Position numbers and translations under genes: made by a program. The notes below the pieces were generated by a model that saw only the letters and a program-made list of their open reading frames with translations, ran no database searches and was not told the origin of the DNA. Of a stretch of 44,210 nt of DNA, positions 25,476-34,222 are shown piece after piece; within the stretch, counting starts at the first letter, position 1, and every line of letters begins with the position of its first letter. This stretch comes from a virus: positions 1 through 44,210 of the IMG/VR virus record IMGVR_UViG_3300021437_000032; one strand, written 5' to 3'.

Positions 25476-25948
25476 AAAAGCACTTTGTGCAGGTGAAAGT
25501 TCACTCTGGCTTTCACAGAAGTTGCGCAAGTGTTTGTGTATAACGCTCTCAGAGTTAGACCAGATGAAATTTTAGATGGATATGTTAGTTGTGTATCCAT
25601 GTCGGCTGCGTACCAGTTTATAAACTCACTTAGAACGGGATATTTTGGAAACGCCACTCTGTAGGGCACAGGTATTTGGCCTGCGGTGTCCACAACTTGA
25701 AGCTTGATTTTATCATCAGAGCAGCCATTTGTAATAATAAGCTTTGCACCTGTCAGCAAGTTATCATCAGTCATTGGCAAATCTATGACGTAATCTGCTG
25801 TGTTAGCCGGAACTGTCCCTGCTATTCCAAGTCCATTGAAAACAACTTTCGTCTTATCGAAGTCCGCAACAGTCTTTGGATCAAATGAGGTGCCGCTTGC
25901 TGAAAATACGTTTAACGAAAATAGAACAAGTAAAATAAAATACTTCAT
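25472..25948 (-). CDS. Small secreted protein of unknown function
   Basis: 158 residues with a Sec signal peptide (MKYFILLVLFSLNVFSA). The mature part is beta-rich and holds two cysteines far apart (NGCSDDKIKL and TNTCATS), which may form a disulfide in the periplasm. It ends VNFHLHKVLL. GAGGAAT precedes the start. It follows the giant secreted protein by 4 bases and may be its partner. Confidence 0.6.
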   Translation of the reverse strand: MKYFILLVLFSLNVFSASGTSFDPKTVADFDKTKVVFNGLGIAGTVPANTADYVIDLPMTDDNLLTGAKLIITNGCSDDKIKLQVVDTAGQIPVPYRVAFPKYPVLSEFINWYAADMDTQLTYPSKISSGLTLRALYTNTCATSVKARVNFHLHKVLL

Positions 25949-25952
25949 ATAG

Positions 25953-28900
25953 TTATTCCTCTGTATAGATCACGTTTATGGCCATTAAGTTACCAATTAT
26001 CGTAGATGAATTGAAATTGATTGCGACCTGCTCCGTTGCGCTCGATAAGGTCATATCTTTTAAAGATCCATTTGTTGTGTCGAATTCAACAGGGGTTTGC
26101 GTAGAGCCAGCGACGTTGATGCGAAGTAACTTCGTGCTGAAAGTTCCAATCGCTGTTCCAAGTGTTGGGTTCGCTGTGTACGCCCTAACTGTCGCAGCAG
26201 ATGCGGCTTGTGCTGGATCAGATGCGACAGGTGTGATTGTTGTCGATGTTCCAGCCGTATCCAGAGTTGATCGTTTAATTAAAGATACTCTGATAGTTCC
26301 AGATGTTGTTTGCTCGCCGTCTACATACACATATTTAATTCTGATTTTTTTTCCAGCAGCGCCGGCGATAGTAAAGACATCGGTCGGTGTTGTTGCCGTC
26401 ACTGCACCTTGAAACGAAGCATGATAAGTGTTTTGAATGTTCGGCTTGATATCAACTGGCACCGCATTTGTAGTGGTGGTGGTGGTTAAATTGTTAACCA
26501 AACTTAAATCGTTTCCGGCCCGATCACCGAGCTTTATATATTCTTGCGCTGGAATTTTTCTAGATCCTGAGCTTAAAAACAAAGATGTCGTTGCAGATGC
26601 ACCGTTATTTGTTAACTTAACTCTCCAATATCTTGTCGGGATGTATTGTGTCTCTTGAAACCGCGTAGATGCAGGCGTTAATAATGTGTCCATCACATTT
26701 ATGTTTGTCTGATCTGGACTGATTTCAAAAGAGTATGTCGTTGGTTGATCTGCAATGTAATATAAGTTTGCACCAGCTCCATAAAAGTTTGTATCAAACC
26801 ACGGTGAAGTATAAGTCGCACCCGCTGCTAAGTTCGTAGAACTAAAATCTAAAACTTGTGACTCATCATCAACTTTAATACCAACCGATGTAGTTTGATC
26901 CGACGCTATTGTCACAGGCAAACTCAGAGCCTTTGTCGTCTGACCCAAAGAGAACGAAGTACCATTCACTTCATCCAAAGACGTTGGCGCATTACCCTTT
27001 GCTGTCGCGCTTGGTATTGTTCCATAAGCCGTATTTAAATTAAGTGTTGTCGTTGCAGAGGCACCCGTGTTTTGAAAAGTTACATTGATATAGTTCCCAT
27101 TTATTGGAAACGATTTTGAAAACTGAGCGTTTGCAATGATTGGAATTACTATTGGAGGAACCTTTCTAGTTCCTGCCAAATCAATATACTGATTGACTGT
27201 TAAAGTTCCGTTTTGATCCGATGTTAAAAGTAATGATATTGATTGTTGATTCTGAGCAGTTTCAATTGTTCCCGTGAACGTTGCTCCAGCCGCAAGTTGT
27301 ACTGTTGTTGAATTCAGAGTTGAAAACACGAAACCAGTCGACGAAATAGCAACCTCTAAAGCCTTACCACCATTACCGTCTGTCAAAGATGATATAGCGT
27401 TACCAGTTCCATCACTAAGCCAAGCGGCAGTTGAATCAGTTGATGCGAGTGAGTTCCAAGTTCTTGATGTTGGGATTGCACTTTGGTTTGATGCAATCAC
27501 CACAGGCTTTGAGTTTGCCATTGTAGCTTGACCGACAACTGTTGTCTTTGAATCAATCGAAGCTAGTGAAGTATTCGCTGTGGTTTGTAAAGTTGAGGTA
27601 GAGGCTGTGGCCGGCAAAGGTAAACTTGCTGCTGAAATTGGAATAGTATTGTTGGGGCTCACAGCCACAACTAAAGCTTGATCTGTTGCAAGTGCCGCAG
27701 TGGATGCAGCCTTCACGGTGAGACCCGTTGGGATCTTGCTATTCATCGCAGATTGCGTCGTCTCAAGATTTAAAGCTGACGTGTTTAAATTAGTCCCTGC
27801 GTTTGCAGTTATAGAACCAGAGTCAACAACAGTGTGCAAGTTTGTGCCTGTGGCTTGTGTAACAGTAGTGTTCGCAGTGTTCGTAGCTATCGTACTTAGC
27901 GTTGCAAGCTCTGTTGTTTGATTTGCTGAACTTGCTGCACCATTTGGTAAAGGAAGAGATGTCGTTGAACTAGCATCAACCTTTAAAGCGTTGGCCTGAT
28001 TTGCTGCTGTGTCGGCCTTTACCGTAACTGTGTTTGTGATCGAAGTCACAGCGGCTAATGTTGATGCAGGTTTAAGTAAAGTGTTAACTGATGAATCTAA
28101 AGCGAGACCGCCCGTGGTACCGATATTTGAAGTCACAGTCCCAGCCACGTTTTGAGTTGCTGGAAAGTTGCTCACCGAAACTGTCGGTGTTCCTGAAATA
28201 GAAACTGATCCTGAGACGGGTTGAGTTACTGCTGACCCATCAACCTTCAAGCCGTTTGCTGTTGTTGTAAGTTTTCCATTAATTGCAGCAGTTGATGTGT
28301 CCGTGCTTGCCGCATGACCAGATTCTAAAGCTAGGCCGCCTGTTGTTCCAATGTTTGATGTAACTGTTCCCGAAACAGTTTGAGTATCTGCTGGCTTTGT
28401 TCTTGTCGAAAGCGCAACATCAATATTATCTGTCTTTGCTTTTATCAGTGCCAACGTAGAATCCATTGATGCCAAGTGACCAGCCTCAAGCGCCAAGCCT
28501 GCTGTCGAAGTTGGGTTTGCGATTGTTACAACATCCGATGAGGTTAACGCACGAATAGACCTAGCATCATAAAATGCGGTGCCATCTGATAGTCTATTTG
28601 AATAAGGCGCCGCCGCAGTTGTCCTATCAACAAAAGCACCAGTTCCAATATTAAAAGTCGGCGTCGTAGCAAATGCTGGGAGTAAACCAGAAATGCCAAA
28701 AGAAGAATTTGCGATAGATCCAATGACATTACTCCCGGTTGAAAGTCCAACATTCCAAACCCCAGATTGAGTTGAGCCGAAAACTGTATTCGTGATCGAA
28801 CCCAAAGCATTGGTTCCGGCAGGCAGTGATCCACTGATTCCAAAGCTTGAATTTGAAACTGCAACGGTTCCACCAATTGTTAAAGGACTAGTCAACTTTG

Positions 28901-29909
28901 AATCAATCGAAGCTAAACTTGTATTCGCCGCTGACTGCAACGCACTTGTTGATGCTCCACTCGGCAAAGGTAGTGCTAAAGCTGAAACCGGTTGCGTTGA
29001 CGGTAGGTTTGAAACAGCGACTGAACCATTTACAGTTTGAGAACTTGGAAAGTTATTCACACCAACCGAAGTCAATGGAGTTAAGGCATTTAATTGAGCT
29101 GCTGGTAGAACGACAGGAACCGAAGCGGCCGATAGTGCTTGGCCCAGTGCAGGTGTCTTTGAATCAATACTTGATGCGCTTGTTTGAATTGTCGAGAGAC
29201 TAGAGTTACCTGCTGTCTGCAATGCCGATGTTGAAACGTTGGTTGGAAAGTTTGAAACGCTTACTGTTCCTGTGACTGGCATGCTTGAGTTTGTAAAAGT
29301 TGTTTGAAGAGTTCCATCTGCGGCAACTTTTAAGGCCTGTAATTTAGTGCCATCAAAACCACCAACCATTGTCGCTTGGGGAGGAGCGATTGCGTTAGGT
29401 GTTCCGTTAGCACTATTTGTTGTTGTGATTGAACCCGAAATAGGTATCGGCGTTTGATCCGTAGCCAATACCACCGCCATAGAACCACTGGCTGTTTTTT
29501 GACCCAGCGTTGGAAGTTTTTGATCTATATTATTCAAATAAGTATTTGCAGTTGTTTGAAGTGTCGAAGTCGATGCGTTAGTTGGCAATGCAATAGACCA
29601 AGGCGCCCCACCCTGAAAGGCAGTGATTTGATCCGACGTGCTCAGCGTCCAGTTTCTATTTCTAGGATCAATTATTGTATTAGAAAAAACCTCTGAAACA
29701 TACAATGGTAGCAGTGGGCTAGAAGTCACATTTGCGTTCACCGCACCAGAAGCCAAGTTCACGTCTATCGCTTGCTTTGGCCCAACTGTTGTGCTCGTAA
29801 TCTTTGCGCCATTGCCGTCTAAGGTTTTAGAGTTCACTTGTCCCAGTGGTGGGGTATCGGCTAAAATTGCAATGCTAAATAAAAATGTAAGTATTAATAA
29901 AATTCTCAT
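25953..29909 (-). CDS. Giant secreted repeat protein, fibre or adhesin-like
   Basis: 1318 residues, the largest gene. It has a signal peptide (MRILLILTFLFSIAILA) and then about 800 residues of degenerate repeats such as ASTSALQTAANTSLASIDSK, VSGTVSVSNFP and GLALESGHAAS, a composition common in very large phage or viral fibre-type proteins. The last 450 residues are less repetitive (FNSTTV, FYGAGANLYYIAD, VFTIAGAAGKKIRIKYVYVDG) and probably form globular beta domains. It lies between terminase and portal rather than with the tail fibres. Adhesion or receptor binding is likely. The ATG has AGAGGAG. Confidence 0.65.
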   Translation of the reverse strand: MRILLILTFLFSIAILADTPPLGQVNSKTLDGNGAKITSTTVGPKQAIDVNLASGAVNANVTSSPLLPLYVSEVFSNTIIDPRNRNWTLSTSDQITAFQGGAPWSIALPTNASTSTLQTTANTYLNNIDQKLPTLGQKTASGSMAVVLATDQTPIPISGSITTTNSANGTPNAIAPPQATMVGGFDGTKLQALKVAADGTLQTTFTNSSMPVTGTVSVSNFPTNVSTSALQTAGNSSLSTIQTSASSIDSKTPALGQALSAASVPVVLPAAQLNALTPLTSVGVNNFPSSQTVNGSVAVSNLPSTQPVSALALPLPSGASTSALQSAANTSLASIDSKLTSPLTIGGTVAVSNSSFGISGSLPAGTNALGSITNTVFGSTQSGVWNVGLSTGSNVIGSIANSSFGISGLLPAFATTPTFNIGTGAFVDRTTAAAPYSNRLSDGTAFYDARSIRALTSSDVVTIANPTSTAGLALEAGHLASMDSTLALIKAKTDNIDVALSTRTKPADTQTVSGTVTSNIGTTGGLALESGHAASTDTSTAAINGKLTTTANGLKVDGSAVTQPVSGSVSISGTPTVSVSNFPATQNVAGTVTSNIGTTGGLALDSSVNTLLKPASTLAAVTSITNTVTVKADTAANQANALKVDASSTTSLPLPNGAASSANQTTELATLSTIATNTANTTVTQATGTNLHTVVDSGSITANAGTNLNTSALNLETTQSAMNSKIPTGLTVKAASTAALATDQALVVAVSPNNTIPISAASLPLPATASTSTLQTTANTSLASIDSKTTVVGQATMANSKPVVIASNQSAIPTSRTWNSLASTDSTAAWLSDGTGNAISSLTDGNGGKALEVAISSTGFVFSTLNSTTVQLAAGATFTGTIETAQNQQSISLLLTSDQNGTLTVNQYIDLAGTRKVPPIVIPIIANAQFSKSFPINGNYINVTFQNTGASATTTLNLNTAYGTIPSATAKGNAPTSLDEVNGTSFSLGQTTKALSLPVTIASDQTTSVGIKVDDESQVLDFSSTNLAAGATYTSPWFDTNFYGAGANLYYIADQPTTYSFEISPDQTNINVMDTLLTPASTRFQETQYIPTRYWRVKLTNNGASATTSLFLSSGSRKIPAQEYIKLGDRAGNDLSLVNNLTTTTTTNAVPVDIKPNIQNTYHASFQGAVTATTPTDVFTIAGAAGKKIRIKYVYVDGEQTTSGTIRVSLIKRSTLDTAGTSTTITPVASDPAQAASAATVRAYTANPTLGTAIGTFSTKLLRINVAGSTQTPVEFDTTNGSLKDMTLSSATEQVAINFNSSTIIGNLMAINVIYTEE

Positions 29910-29918
29910 GTGGCTCCT

Positions 29919-30032
29919 CTATATAATACAACACTGATAGATTTGTTTTAGAGAATCAAGCAAAAGCAGACCGTCATCATCCGTAATGACAGAATCATCC
30001 GTAACTAGGTCTAGCTTTTTTAATTGAATCAA
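29919..30032 (-). other. Gap with possible 37-codon ORF and direct repeat
   Basis: The 139 bases between TerL and the giant gene hold a frame starting at TTG 30032 that contains a repeated coding unit (ATCATCCGTAA twice on the plus strand, at 29976-29986 and 29994-30004, 18 bases apart). It ends in TAG at 29919. There is no ATG or GTG start and no ribosome binding site, so translation is doubtful. A 12-base palindrome TTAAGATCTTAA sits at the TerL side. Confidence 0.3.
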
Positions 30033-30048
30033 ATTTAAGATCTTAAGT

Positions 30049-31530
30049 CTACTCGTTTAATCCGTGCCCTGATATTGGCGCTCTTATAGGTCCAGTGTGA
30101 CGAAGGTAATCTAATGCCTGCGAAGTTGTATCCACAATGTCATCATTTGTTCCAAACGGAAATGAAAGGTGCTCATCAATCCAAACATTTATCCACGGTG
30201 CGATTGATTCATCAGGAACCCAAACATGACCAGATTCGAACATTGGAGCCACAGCATTTAGTCTAGCTACCTTATCACCGCGCGGTTCGATCATTACAAT
30301 ACCCTGCATTGAATTGCGTAAAGTCTGCTCAACGGCTGGACCATTGGCCTTTGCCTCGAATAGTTTTTTATAAGCCTTCGGGAACTCATTTGAAACGTCT
30401 ATTACTTTTTGAACTGAAACTGGAAAACTAAATCGACCCCTGACCATAGCAAGCAAGTATCGGTTCATTCCGATTCTGCCCCAAACCGTACCAACAACGT
30501 AATCGGAGTTTGATTTGTCCTTTGATGCGAAATCCCAAGATTGAATAACCTCATCGAACTTGTCAGGTAGAACTTTATAGAACCTCATGTGCTCTTGCTT
30601 TATTATATTACCGCCGTCAATTCTTGGAGTCTGTTGATAAAGCGCTGCCCATTCTCGAGTACCGACCGATGCTTTAGTTGCTAGCATATTCTTTAAACTA
30701 AATTTAGATGGCCATAGTGGCTCACCAATCATGCGGTGATCGTCAGGGTGTCCCTCTTCCTCTTTGATTGCTGGCAAACTAAGAACTACCCATTGATCAG
30801 ATTCAGGATCAGACTTTGCCAGTTGAAGTAATTTTCCAGAAAGGTCAGACTCATGCCATCGCGTTTGTGTGATTAGAATTGAACCCTCGCCCTCAAGCCG
30901 AGTTCTGATTGTTGATGCGTAGAATTTAAACATCATTTCACGATAACTTGCGCTATCTGCGTCCTGTCTGTTCTTAACTGGGTCATCAATAAAACAAGCG
31001 TTAGCACCTTTTCCAGTAAATGAACCACCGACACCTGCTGATTTATATGAGCCAGTGTACCAAGTGTAGAGTTTGTCTGGGTGTTGGAATGGCATAATCT
31101 CATGCTCATTTGCATTTCTTGAATAGCCAGTTTTAGAACCATTGGGTGGAATTTTGACCATTGGGAAAATACGCTTGTAAGCGTCCGTGTCCATTATTCT
31201 TTGAACATCTTTTGTCATGTCAGACGCTAAGTTGTTATTATAAGACACCGCCATCAACTCATCGTTTGGGTAGAGTCCATGCCAAAGGGCTGGAAGTCTG
31301 CGCGAAGTCAGCTCACTCTTACCGTGGCGCGGGGGTACGAATACCATTAGCCTTCTAATCTTTTTCTGAATGAATGCGTTTAAATAATTAAAAAAGATTT
31401 CATGATGCCAATTGATTTCATATTCTGGAAAGGTTGCCTTCGTGAAAGCTCGCAAGTCTCCGGCGCGAGCCTTCTTATCAAGCAACTCTCTTTTAGCTAA
31501 GGCCAATTGTTGAAGTTTGTTTATGTCCAC
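30049..31530 (-). CDS. terL: Terminase large subunit
   Basis: 493 residues. The ATPase has a Walker A (PPRHGKSE, about 66-73), a Walker B-like strand (ACFIDDP, about 178-184) and a motif III (TQTRWHESDLSG, 221-232). The C-terminal RNase H-like nuclease shows the acidic triad candidates: Asp333 in SWDFASK, and Asp463/464/467 in TNDDIVDTTSQ. It pumps and cuts DNA at the portal. It starts with GTG at 31530, overlapping TerS by one base. Which packaging type (cos, pac or headful) cannot be told. Confidence 0.95.
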   Translation of the reverse strand: MDINKLQQLALAKRELLDKKARAGDLRAFTKATFPEYEINWHHEIFFNYLNAFIQKKIRRLMVFVPPRHGKSELTSRRLPALWHGLYPNDELMAVSYNNNLASDMTKDVQRIMDTDAYKRIFPMVKIPPNGSKTGYSRNANEHEIMPFQHPDKLYTWYTGSYKSAGVGGSFTGKGANACFIDDPVKNRQDADSASYREMMFKFYASTIRTRLEGEGSILITQTRWHESDLSGKLLQLAKSDPESDQWVVLSLPAIKEEEGHPDDHRMIGEPLWPSKFSLKNMLATKASVGTREWAALYQQTPRIDGGNIIKQEHMRFYKVLPDKFDEVIQSWDFASKDKSNSDYVVGTVWGRIGMNRYLLAMVRGRFSFPVSVQKVIDVSNEFPKAYKKLFEAKANGPAVEQTLRNSMQGIVMIEPRGDKVARLNAVAPMFESGHVWVPDESIAPWINVWIDEHLSFPFGTNDDIVDTTSQALDYLRHTGPIRAPISGHGLNE

Positions 31531-32006
31531 TACTCGCTCAGCTTCTTAATCTCTTCCTCAAGCTCATCCGCAGTCATCTTTGAATAGCTCACGGCTATCG
31601 GGTCACCATTCAACCCCGTGTGCTCAATCCTATCCGTTCGGGTAAACCCCATCTTTGTAGATAAGTAGAACTCAAGCAAACGCTCGCTCGGTTTCGCAGG
31701 TCTCTTTATGAGCTTTTTCTCGCGCTTAATCTCTTTTCCACTTTCATCAACTGTTATAATGCTTTCCTGAATCCCAACCTCTTCGCGAGTAATTTGTTTA
31801 AATAAAGAGTTTAAAACCACTGTATGCGCGTTGGTCTTTCCTTTTGTTAAAACTTCACGCAATCTGTCAGTGGTCATGATCATTCTCTGAAACGTGTCGA
31901 GAGATACTCCGATCATGCAAGCCATTCCCTCTTGAGTTAATCCAAGATAAGCAAACTTCTCAAGGTTCGCGTAATCCTCTTCAGTTAATTTCTTTTTATG
32001 TGTCAT
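31530..32006 (-). CDS. terS: Terminase small subunit (HTH)
   Basis: 158 residues. The N-terminal HTH fits small terminases (YANLEKFAYLGLTQEGMACMIG, then TFQRMI), followed by a helical central oligomerisation part (LFKQITREEV) and a C-terminal tail (KMTADELEEEIKKLSE). It recognises the packaging site and hands DNA to TerL, its immediate neighbour. GAGGAAC precedes the ATG. The early-late divide falls just upstream. Confidence 0.85.
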   Translation of the reverse strand: MTHKKKLTEEDYANLEKFAYLGLTQEGMACMIGVSLDTFQRMIMTTDRLREVLTKGKTNAHTVVLNSLFKQITREEVGIQESIITVDESGKEIKREKKLIKRPAKPSERLLEFYLSTKMGFTRTDRIEHTGLNGDPIAVSYSKMTADELEEEIKKLSE

Positions 32007-32058
32007 CTGTTCCTCATGGCGTTTTGATAAATATACTAATTATGTTTTCCCGTGTTTT

Positions 32059-32077
32059 TCGACACTTTTTATGTCGA
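32059..32077 (-). promoter_or_regulatory. Inverted repeat between early and late genes
   Basis: TCGACA and TGTCGA form a perfect 6-base inverted repeat with a 7-base spacer in the gap between rusA and terS. No T-run follows, so it is not a standard terminator. Its place at the start of the late gene block suggests an operator or activator site, perhaps for the Fis-type HTH protein at 32533-32730. No confident sigma70 promoter is seen beside it. This is inference. Confidence 0.4.
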
Positions 32078-32095
32078 GTTCAATTATATGGGAGT

Positions 32096-32551
32096 TCATG
32101 CGTCTTGATCTGTGGTATGGTTTCTGATTTTTATGGCTTTGAACCTTATATCGACGTACTCGCCTAAAGATATGTGTGGGCTGGGGTTCTTTTTAAACTT
32201 ACCGTCCCAGAAATAACTATCATCTATGCCGAGCATCTTTGAGAGTATGTCGTCTAGGGCTTTAATTCTATTTGAGGTATCATTCTTTAGGGGAGTTCCC
32301 TTTGAGCTTATTATTCGATCAGATCTGAAATAGAAGTCCCTCTCAACCGATAGAACCTCTCCGTGCTTAAGTGATTTGATTTGTTCTTGTGCAGTTATTA
32401 GTTGATGGCCGTTTTTATATATCCAGATTTGAGCCTGAGTTTCGTATTGTTTGTACTTGGCCGTTTTGAACCTTCCACCTTGTGGTGAGTTTGCGTAAAG
32501 TACATTAGCAGATGGAGGCATCGGGAAGCCCTTTATTTCAAACGGAAGCAT
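32096..32551 (-). CDS. rusA: RusA-type Holliday junction resolvase
   Basis: 151 residues. The family signature is plain: NDTSNRIKALDDILSKMLGIDDSYFW, cited here as SNRIKALDD then GIDDSYFW with the catalytic aspartates, and an N-terminal PPSANVLY. RusA dimers cut four-way junctions and would resolve recombination or replication intermediates before packaging. It is the last early gene, next to the terminase. The start overlaps the HTH gene by 19 bases. Confidence 0.9.
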   Translation of the reverse strand: MLPFEIKGFPMPPSANVLYANSPQGGRFKTAKYKQYETQAQIWIYKNGHQLITAQEQIKSLKHGEVLSVERDFYFRSDRIISSKGTPLKNDTSNRIKALDDILSKMLGIDDSYFWDGKFKKNPSPHISLGEYVDIRFKAIKIRNHTTDQDA

Positions 32552-32730
32552 TTTATATCCAAACCATGCACACTTATTAAGCGATACATTGTTGCTCTTG
32601 CTATTTTTGAAACCTTGCAGGCTGCTGTTATGTCGCCTTTGAATTCTTTTAGAATAATCTCAATGTATTCTTTTTGAACTTCTCTTAGGGTTTGGTACTG
32701 TTTTATTTGTTTTGGCAACGTATATTCCAT
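32533..32730 (-). CDS. Fis-type helix-turn-helix protein
   Basis: 65 residues, essentially a single HTH: EYIEIILKEFKGDITAACKV then KIARATMYRLIS, the Fis / NtrC C-terminal type, with a leading helix. Such stand-alone HTH proteins bind inverted repeats and could activate the late genes, whose first promoter region lies just downstream. It has no AAA+ domain, so it cannot drive sigma54 by itself. A DNA-binding role is likely, the target is inferred. Confidence 0.75.
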   Translation of the reverse strand: MEYTLPKQIKQYQTLREVQKEYIEIILKEFKGDITAACKVSKIARATMYRLISVHGLDIKCFRLK

Positions 32731-32740
32731 AAATAATACA

Positions 32741-32935
32741 CTAAGCCGATTCGGACTTCGAGCGCAAGTATATTTTCATCGACTCGATTTGTGTTTGTTT
32801 CTCGCCTATTGATTGAGCAATGTAAAAAGCTGTTTGCCCTTTGTCGGAGAGTTCCTCGTATTTATCAGACAGCTCTTCAACCTCTGATTCGAGGGATTTA
32901 AGAATGCGCTCAATTTTTGATGCGACTTCTTCCAT
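32741..32935 (-). CDS. Small coiled-coil protein
   Basis: 64 residues, almost entirely heptad-type helix (IERILKSLESEVEELSDKYEELSD). Such short phage proteins are often accessory to replication or inhibit host factors, but no family is recognised. No clear ribosome binding site precedes the ATG. Confidence 0.5.
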   Translation of the reverse strand: MEEVASKIERILKSLESEVEELSDKYEELSDKGQTAFYIAQSIGEKQTQIESMKIYLRSKSESA

Positions 32936-32976
32936 ATAAATATTTTAACCATGATGCTAAATGCGATGCAATATTA

Positions 32977-33210
32977 TTATTTCGATTTTAAACGTTTTGA
33001 GAATAGAAGGTGTTTGCAATCTGGGCAGTTAGTGAGCCAATCAGACGTTGTTGCCTTCTTTTTTCCCCAGTCATTTTGACCAGCACAATGATGACTGAAA
33101 CAATAATAAGCATATATTATTTTTGTTTTGCTCGAACTTATAACTCCAAGATCCTCGGTCGATTGATTCGTTAACCCAGAACTCTGAAGGTATGCCACGA
33201 TTCTAGACAT
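32977..33210 (-). CDS. Zinc-ribbon-like small protein
   Basis: 77 residues. Two cysteine pairs (CFSHHC and CPDC, about 35 residues apart) suggest a zinc ribbon. The pattern C-F-S-x-x-C-x-G then CPDCK-L-L also occurs in the protein at 37518-37763, so they look like paralogs. The N-terminal half is unremarkable. Nucleic-acid binding is a reasonable guess. The start follows the histone gene stop directly. Confidence 0.6.
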   Translation of the reverse strand: MSRIVAYLQSSGLTNQSTEDLGVISSSKTKIIYAYYCFSHHCAGQNDWGKKKATTSDWLTNCPDCKHLLFSKRLKSK

Positions 33211-33212
33211 TT

Positions 33213-33386
33213 TTAAATATCACGGGCCATTACTGTTTTTCGCTGAGCCATCTTTGCGTTTATGGCAGCTCTTTTTAAAATCTCTTTTACAATAAGGTCT
33301 AGCTCTTTTATAACAAGACCCGAATTTTGAAGACCCTCTGCCTTTAAAATAGCACGAACTTTGTTTGCTGTGATCGTGTTGACCAT
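33213..33386 (-). CDS. Bacterial-type histone-fold protein
   Basis: 57 residues from the ATG at 33386, chosen for AAGGGG eight bases upstream rather than the longer ORF at 33479. The sequence reads as a minimal histone fold: helix 1 (TANKVRAILKAEG), a loop with the conserved Ser-Gly (NSGL), a long helix 2 (about residues 24-46), then a loop and short helix 3 RKTVMARDI at the very end. RKT then a hydrophobic, then a short DI matches archaeal and bacterial histones; the truncated helix 3 matches the bacterial type described from Bdellovibrio. It would bind phage or host DNA as a dimer. Function is inferred. Confidence 0.75.
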   Translation of the reverse strand: MVNTITANKVRAILKAEGLQNSGLVIKELDLIVKEILKRAAINAKMAQRKTVMARDI

Positions 33387-33500
33387 AACCCATACCCCTT
33401 TATGATTTAGTCTAGTTTTATAAAACATGAAGTCAAATATAAAAGCCGATGTAAAGGCCAGCTCGGCAAACACTGTCAAACGGGTGGATAATTCCCTGCC

Positions 33501-34061
33501 TTAAATTAAACTCTTAATCTTATTTATCATCGCTGCTGAAACCGTTGGCTCATCTCTCCAGCCATTCCAATATTCATTTATAGAATCTTGCCACTGTTTA
33601 TTTTTTGATGTCCAGTATTTTAAATACTTTTTATCAGGGTGAACCAGCATCATGCAAACCAATTGATTTGGCTCTGTAAGCGGCTTCACATGACAATTAA
33701 ATAAAACATCTAGCCAAAGCCAAGCATCCTGGAACCAGCTCGCCTCAAGCCCAGCACAGCGCCTAAAGTGACCCCTGACAGATGGGCTTACAATATCGCC
33801 CTCTGTTTTATAATTTGGGTCTACTAAAATTGATAGTTTTTGAGAGTTTAAACCCGCAAATAGGCAGATTGATTGGTCTCTTGAAAACGAATACTTGGAT
33901 TCTTGTGGGTGTCTAACGTACTTCCCTATATGAAGTACGTATAAATTAAGTGCAAACTTTGGAAACATCCCTATTATTGCCGCCACACCAGCTAGCCTTG
34001 CACTATCTTGTTTATCGCTTGCACCGTTGTCTCTCGGAAGCCCAATCTTATCTATTATCAT
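33501..34061 (-). CDS. Hypothetical protein, possibly conserved phage
   Basis: 186 residues from the ATG at 34061, which overlaps the stop of the previous gene (ATGA) and has TGGAGG five bases upstream. Composition is mixed with many aromatics (YVLHIGKYVRHP, EYWNGWRDEP). No motif or family recognised. A C-terminal helix follows. Position in the early block suggests takeover or replication support, but this is open. Confidence 0.6.
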   Translation of the reverse strand: MIIDKIGLPRDNGASDKQDSARLAGVAAIIGMFPKFALNLYVLHIGKYVRHPQESKYSFSRDQSICLFAGLNSQKLSILVDPNYKTEGDIVSPSVRGHFRRCAGLEASWFQDAWLWLDVLFNCHVKPLTEPNQLVCMMLVHPDKKYLKYWTSKNKQWQDSINEYWNGWRDEPTVSAAMINKIKSLI

Positions 34062-34222
34062 TTTTTCCTCCACCAATTTTTCTCTTCTGAAACGTACAAT
34101 TCAAGCATCTTAATTACCCTTTCCATTTCCTCAACGGCAAGTTGATCTTTGAAAATAGATGTAATTGATTCATAAATTGTTGCTACAACAATCTCTCTGA
34201 CTGGTTTTATATGTTCATTCAT
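34058..34222 (-). CDS. Small early protein
   Basis: 54 residues including the start Met, mostly helical (REIVVATIYESITSIFKDQL and MERVIKMLEL). The start at 34222 overlaps the previous stop and its stop overlaps the next start (ATGA), which supports it as a real gene although it is short. No family recognised. Confidence 0.55.
   Translation of the reverse strand: MNEHIKPVREIVVATIYESITSIFKDQLAVEEMERVIKMLELYVSEEKNWWRKK

Noticed and set aside
25475-25529. TTG start of the first NlpC/P60 gene
   Set aside because: An ATG overlapping the previous stop in the ATGA form is a better start.
30049-32006. A Mu-like transposition lifestyle
   Set aside because: No MuA, MuB or Mu end sequences are seen. 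Terminase genes indicate ordinary packaging. The Mu resemblance is limited to head and tail genes.
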